The translations under genes were made by a program, and so were the position numbers. Below, piece after piece: positions 5,432-7,554 of a stretch of DNA of 7,554 nt (the first letter of the stretch is position 1; the number at the start of each line of letters is the position of its first letter). The stretch covers positions 1 to 7,554 of the forward strand of contig JAEZGY010000088.1 of the NCBI GenBank assembly GCA_023416695.1, read 5' to 3'. Origin of the DNA: Bacillota bacterium (GTDB taxonomy: Bacteria > Bacillota > Clostridia > Lachnospirales > Lachnospiraceae). The notes beneath the pieces are model-generated. The model did no database searches and was not told the origin of the DNA. It saw only the letters and a program-made list of their open reading frames with translations.

Positions 5432-6532
5432 ATGCAAGAAAATCCAAAAGTATTCGTCTCATATAGTCATGTGGATGAAGTATATGAAAATAAGGTGCTT
5501 GATTTTGTTAATAAATTACGAACTGAAGGCATTGATGCTAATGTGGATTTGTATGAGGAGTCACCAGATGAAGGATGGCCACGTTGGATGGATAATCAAC
5601 TTAGAATAGCGGATTATGTTTTAGTAATTTGTAGTAAATCATATTTTGAGAAGTGTTATACGGATAAAAGTAAAGGAGTATCATGGGAGGTAAATATAGT
5701 TTTTCAATATATTTATGATAATAACTCAGAAAATAAAAAAATTATACCAGTAATTTTTAATGAATCTGATGTTGACTACATTTCTGCTCCTTTAAAATCA
5801 TTTACATATTACAATATAGGAACGAATAGAGGGTATGTAAAGCTATATTGGAGATTACGTGGTGTTACAAAGACTCAAAGACCACCACTTGGTACATTAA
5901 GACCTTTACCACAAAAAGAAAGAAAAACGATGTTCTTTTCAACACCTATAGATTTAGATAAATGGGATAAAGCAGGCTGGAAAGGTATGCTTTATATGTT
6001 TTATGAAGATAGCTGTCCAGTTTTGGGAATCCTTTATAAGAATTACAGTGTGGCTAAAGATATTTTTAGTGTGTGGAAAAAGGATGCGGCTAATTCTTTT
6101 GCAGACAAATTCTTAAGCGTAGACTATATTGTACCACCTTATCCTAAAGATTGTTGGGTATATTCAGATAAAGAAAGAAGCTACGGTAAGGGATATTTTG
6201 TGCACATAGGACCGAATGTTGAGAAGTCTATTAATAGAGCTTTTAATGCGGGAATACAACCTAGTGAATTATTCTTAGCAACTGTAAGCAGATATCAATG
6301 GATGGACGAAATTAATGGTTCAAATAACAGAGAATTATTTAAAAAACTGATTGAGGATAATACAAGCTATTTATTAATGCCAATAGGTGTAAAAGATTCT
6401 AAGAAACCTATAGAAGAAAAAAATTTGATTATAGACTTTAATTATGCAGTGAAAATGAAACAAGCAAGGTTTCAAGCTGGGATTGATGTAAAGGACGATG
6501 ATACCTGTAAAGTTGTTTTGAAAAAATCATGA
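5432..6532 (+). CDS. SEFIR-domain (TIR-like) protein, probable defence protein
   Basis: This is a 366-aa protein with ATG at 5432, six bases after AGGAGG at 5420-5425. Residues about 6-148 are a SEFIR domain: first strand and box KVFVSYSHVDE (6-16), D-x-Y-E-E-S-P-D-E-G-W (39-49), DYVLVICSKSYFEK (61-74), then GVSWEV with Glu86 where TIR-type NADases carry their catalytic Glu, and KKIIPVIF (102-109). Bacterial SEFIR proteins have been reported as anti-phage defence proteins acting by NAD depletion and abortive infection. After a Pro-rich linker (about 150-160), residues about 168-366 form a second domain starting FFSTPIDLDKWDKAGWKGML that I cannot name; it is probably the sensing part. There is no signal peptide or membrane segment. 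It is a single gene with its own promoter. Use in defence is inferred from the domain and setting. Confidence 0.88.
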   Translation: MQENPKVFVSYSHVDEVYENKVLDFVNKLRTEGIDANVDLYEESPDEGWPRWMDNQLRIADYVLVICSKSYFEKCYTDKSKGVSWEVNIVFQYIYDNNSENKKIIPVIFNESDVDYISAPLKSFTYYNIGTNRGYVKLYWRLRGVTKTQRPPLGTLRPLPQKERKTMFFSTPIDLDKWDKAGWKGMLYMFYEDSCPVLGILYKNYSVAKDIFSVWKKDAANSFADKFLSVDYIVPPYPKDCWVYSDKERSYGKGYFVHIGPNVEKSINRAFNAGIQPSELFLATVSRYQWMDEINGSNNRELFKKLIEDNTSYLLMPIGVKDSKKPIEEKNLIIDFNYAVKMKQARFQAGIDVKDDDTCKVVLKKS

Positions 6533-6603
6533 AATTTATTATTGTGTGAATAAAAATTAAGTTTTATCTTAGCATGAAGAGAGTAAAAGAATGAAATTTA
6601 GTA

Positions 6604-6609
6604 TATAAT
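6604..6609 (+). promoter_or_regulatory. Possible -10 box for the small basic protein gene
   Basis: A perfect TATAAT stands 35 bases before the ATG at 6645. No good -35 match is seen at the right distance, so the gene may instead be read through from the SEFIR gene; no terminator hairpin lies between them. Confidence 0.4.
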
Positions 6610-6644
6610 GTAAATATAAGATTGATAAAAGAGAGGTGAATAAG

Positions 6645-6839
6645 ATGGCGAAAAACGGTTTATCTAATATTTTTGGCTCTGGTGGCTTTTTAAGAAGTCC
6701 AGGTGATAAAGCAGAAGTACGTATTACACCTACTGGAAGAGGAGTAGGAAAAGTATCAACTAATGGCGGCAAAGAAAAATATAGTGAAACCCATTATCCT
6801 AATGGTACTGTAGTTAAAACCTATAGTAAAAAGAAATAA
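6645..6839 (+). CDS. Small basic hypothetical protein (64 aa)
   Basis: I place the start at ATG 6645 (MAKNGLSN...) because GAGAGGTG at 6631-6638 is a good ribosome binding site for it; the in-frame GTG at 6636 lies within that site. The protein is rich in Lys and Gly with no membrane segment. The first half contains SGGFLRSPGDKAEVRITPTG. The second half (EKYSETHYPNGTVVKTYSKK) looks like a beta hairpin. I recognise no family. It follows the SEFIR gene on the same strand with a 112-base gap and no clear terminator between, so it could be an accessory partner. The long reverse frame over it is a shadow. Confidence 0.65.
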   Translation: MAKNGLSNIFGSGGFLRSPGDKAEVRITPTGRGVGKVSTNGGKEKYSETHYPNGTVVKTYSKKK

Positions 6840-7048
6840 TAGTAGAATTTCATCTTGGGAATTACATAAATATATTTAACATGAAGATATTAGTGTGAAA
6901 ACTGGTATATTCTTTGCAAATGCTATATATGGAAAATAGCCTCTATGTCAGCTATAATATGTTTATCAGAAATGAAACAACAAATAAGGTGTGGAGTATA
7001 TTGATCGAGTTTAATAACTATAGACATTTTAGGGAGACTGTAATTAAT
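6840..7048. other. Interval without a supported gene
   Basis: This stretch is AT-rich with no clear hairpin. A frame of about 50 codons is open on the plus strand up to TAA at 7055-7057, ending right at the putative IS end, but no ribosome binding site precedes its ATG codons. It may be the stub of a gene cut by the IS or chance. Confidence 0.4.
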
Positions 7049-7554
7049 TTTGTGTAAACTTTATAAGTGATATATATCCTCTTGGGTTGATAATAAAATA
7101 ATATTAATCTAGGAGGATATTTTTATGGCAAGACAAAGGAAATTAACCCCTGAACGAAAGGCATTTATCAATGGCCTGCTGGAACATTACAAACCAGAGA
7201 CAGCTCAAGACGTACAAGAGATGTTAAAAGACTTATTGGGTGATACTTTACAAGGATTGTTGGAAGCCGAAATGGATGAGGAACTCGGTTATTCCAAATA
7301 TGACTATGCAAACAAAGAAACTAATAACAGTAGAAATGGCTTCAGTAAGAAAAATGTAGTTTCATCTATGGGAGAGATTGGTTTAGATATTCCAAGGGAT
7401 CGAAATGGGGAATTTGAACCTCAAATCGTTAAAAAGCATCAAACTGATATCTCAAATATCGAAGACCAGGTACTCTCCATGTATGCAAAGGGAATGACAA
7501 CAAGAGATATATCAGACCATTTAAAAACTGTATATGGTGTGGACGCCTCTGCAG
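7049..7554 (+). mobile_element. IS256-family insertion sequence, left part
   Basis: The transposase at 7125 marks the element. Its left end probably lies near TTTGTGTAAACTTTATAAG at about 7049-7067, placed by the usual short distance from end to start codon in this family and the typical GTGTAAAC-type terminus. The right end is outside the window, so the inverted repeat and target duplication cannot be checked. Confidence 0.7.
7125..7554 (+). CDS. IS256-family (mutator-type) transposase, N-terminal part
   Basis: The gene starts at ATG 7125 behind AGGAGG (7111-7116) and runs off the window end after 143 codons without a stop. The sequence shows the IS256-family N-terminal pattern: LLGDTLQGLLEAEMDEELGY, then a short N-N-S-R-N-G turn, KNVVSSMGEIGLDIPRDRNG, the F-E-P-Q-I-V block, and the MYAKGMTTRDISDHLKTVYG helix-turn-helix. 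The DDE catalytic residues would lie beyond the cut, so activity cannot be judged. Full-length members have about 400 residues. It is the only recognisable mobility gene in the window and may help explain the patchy, decayed surroundings. Confidence 0.93.
   Translation, partial: MARQRKLTPERKAFINGLLEHYKPETAQDVQEMLKDLLGDTLQGLLEAEMDEELGYSKYDYANKETNNSRNGFSKKNVVSSMGEIGLDIPRDRNGEFEPQIVKKHQTDISNIEDQVLSMYAKGMTTRDISDHLKTVYGVDASA

Noticed and set aside
6569..6772. Minus-strand frame opposite the small basic protein gene
   Set aside because: The plus-strand gene has a good ribosome binding site and the reverse frame has none; it also runs antisense through the likely promoter.

Overview
The window looks like a chromosomal stretch from an AT-rich Firmicute, most likely a member of the Clostridia close to Lachnospiraceae. 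This rests on the GuaA protein sequence, strong AGGAGG-type ribosome binding sites and the low GC of everything except guaA. I could not run a search, so the taxonomic call comes from recognition only.

Layout. (1) 42-1583: a complete GMP synthase gene, guaA. (2) 1572-1930: a structured repeat ('copy A') that begins inside the last codons of guaA and contains its terminator. (3) 1931-2500: gene-poor AT-rich DNA with weak traces of decayed coding sequence on both strands. (4) 2509-4218: a strong sigma-A-type promoter followed by three tightly packed genes. These encode a 243-aa protein of unknown role, a 114-aa protein with an N-terminal hydrophobic segment, and a 192-aa protein whose motif order resembles PemK/MazF-type toxins. 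(5) 4397-4655: a second copy ('copy B') of the guaA-end repeat, including the last guaA codons and the same foldable hairpins, followed by another terminator. (6) 4714-5340: decayed remnants on the minus strand (a frameshifted small membrane protein and an XRE-type helix-turn-helix fragment) and hairpins. (7) 5356-6532: an extended -10 promoter and a SEFIR (TIR-like) protein with an unrecognised C-terminal domain, followed by a 64-aa basic protein at 6645-6839. (8) From about 7049: the left end and the first 143 codons of an IS256-family transposase, cut by the window edge.

Interpretation. The 3' end of guaA is a known integration site for genomic islands. Here a 17-bp perfect direct repeat covering the final guaA codons brackets a 2.8-kb cargo, as attL and attR would. 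The hairpin-rich sequence downstream of each core is also repeated. The region therefore reads as [core + structured terminator + cargo] twice in tandem. Cargo 1 is the three-gene toxin-like operon and cargo 2 includes the SEFIR gene. No integrase is visible, so the mobilising enzyme would be outside the window or lost. Both cargoes look like defence or conflict genes, so the window is best read as part of a small defence island next to guaA.
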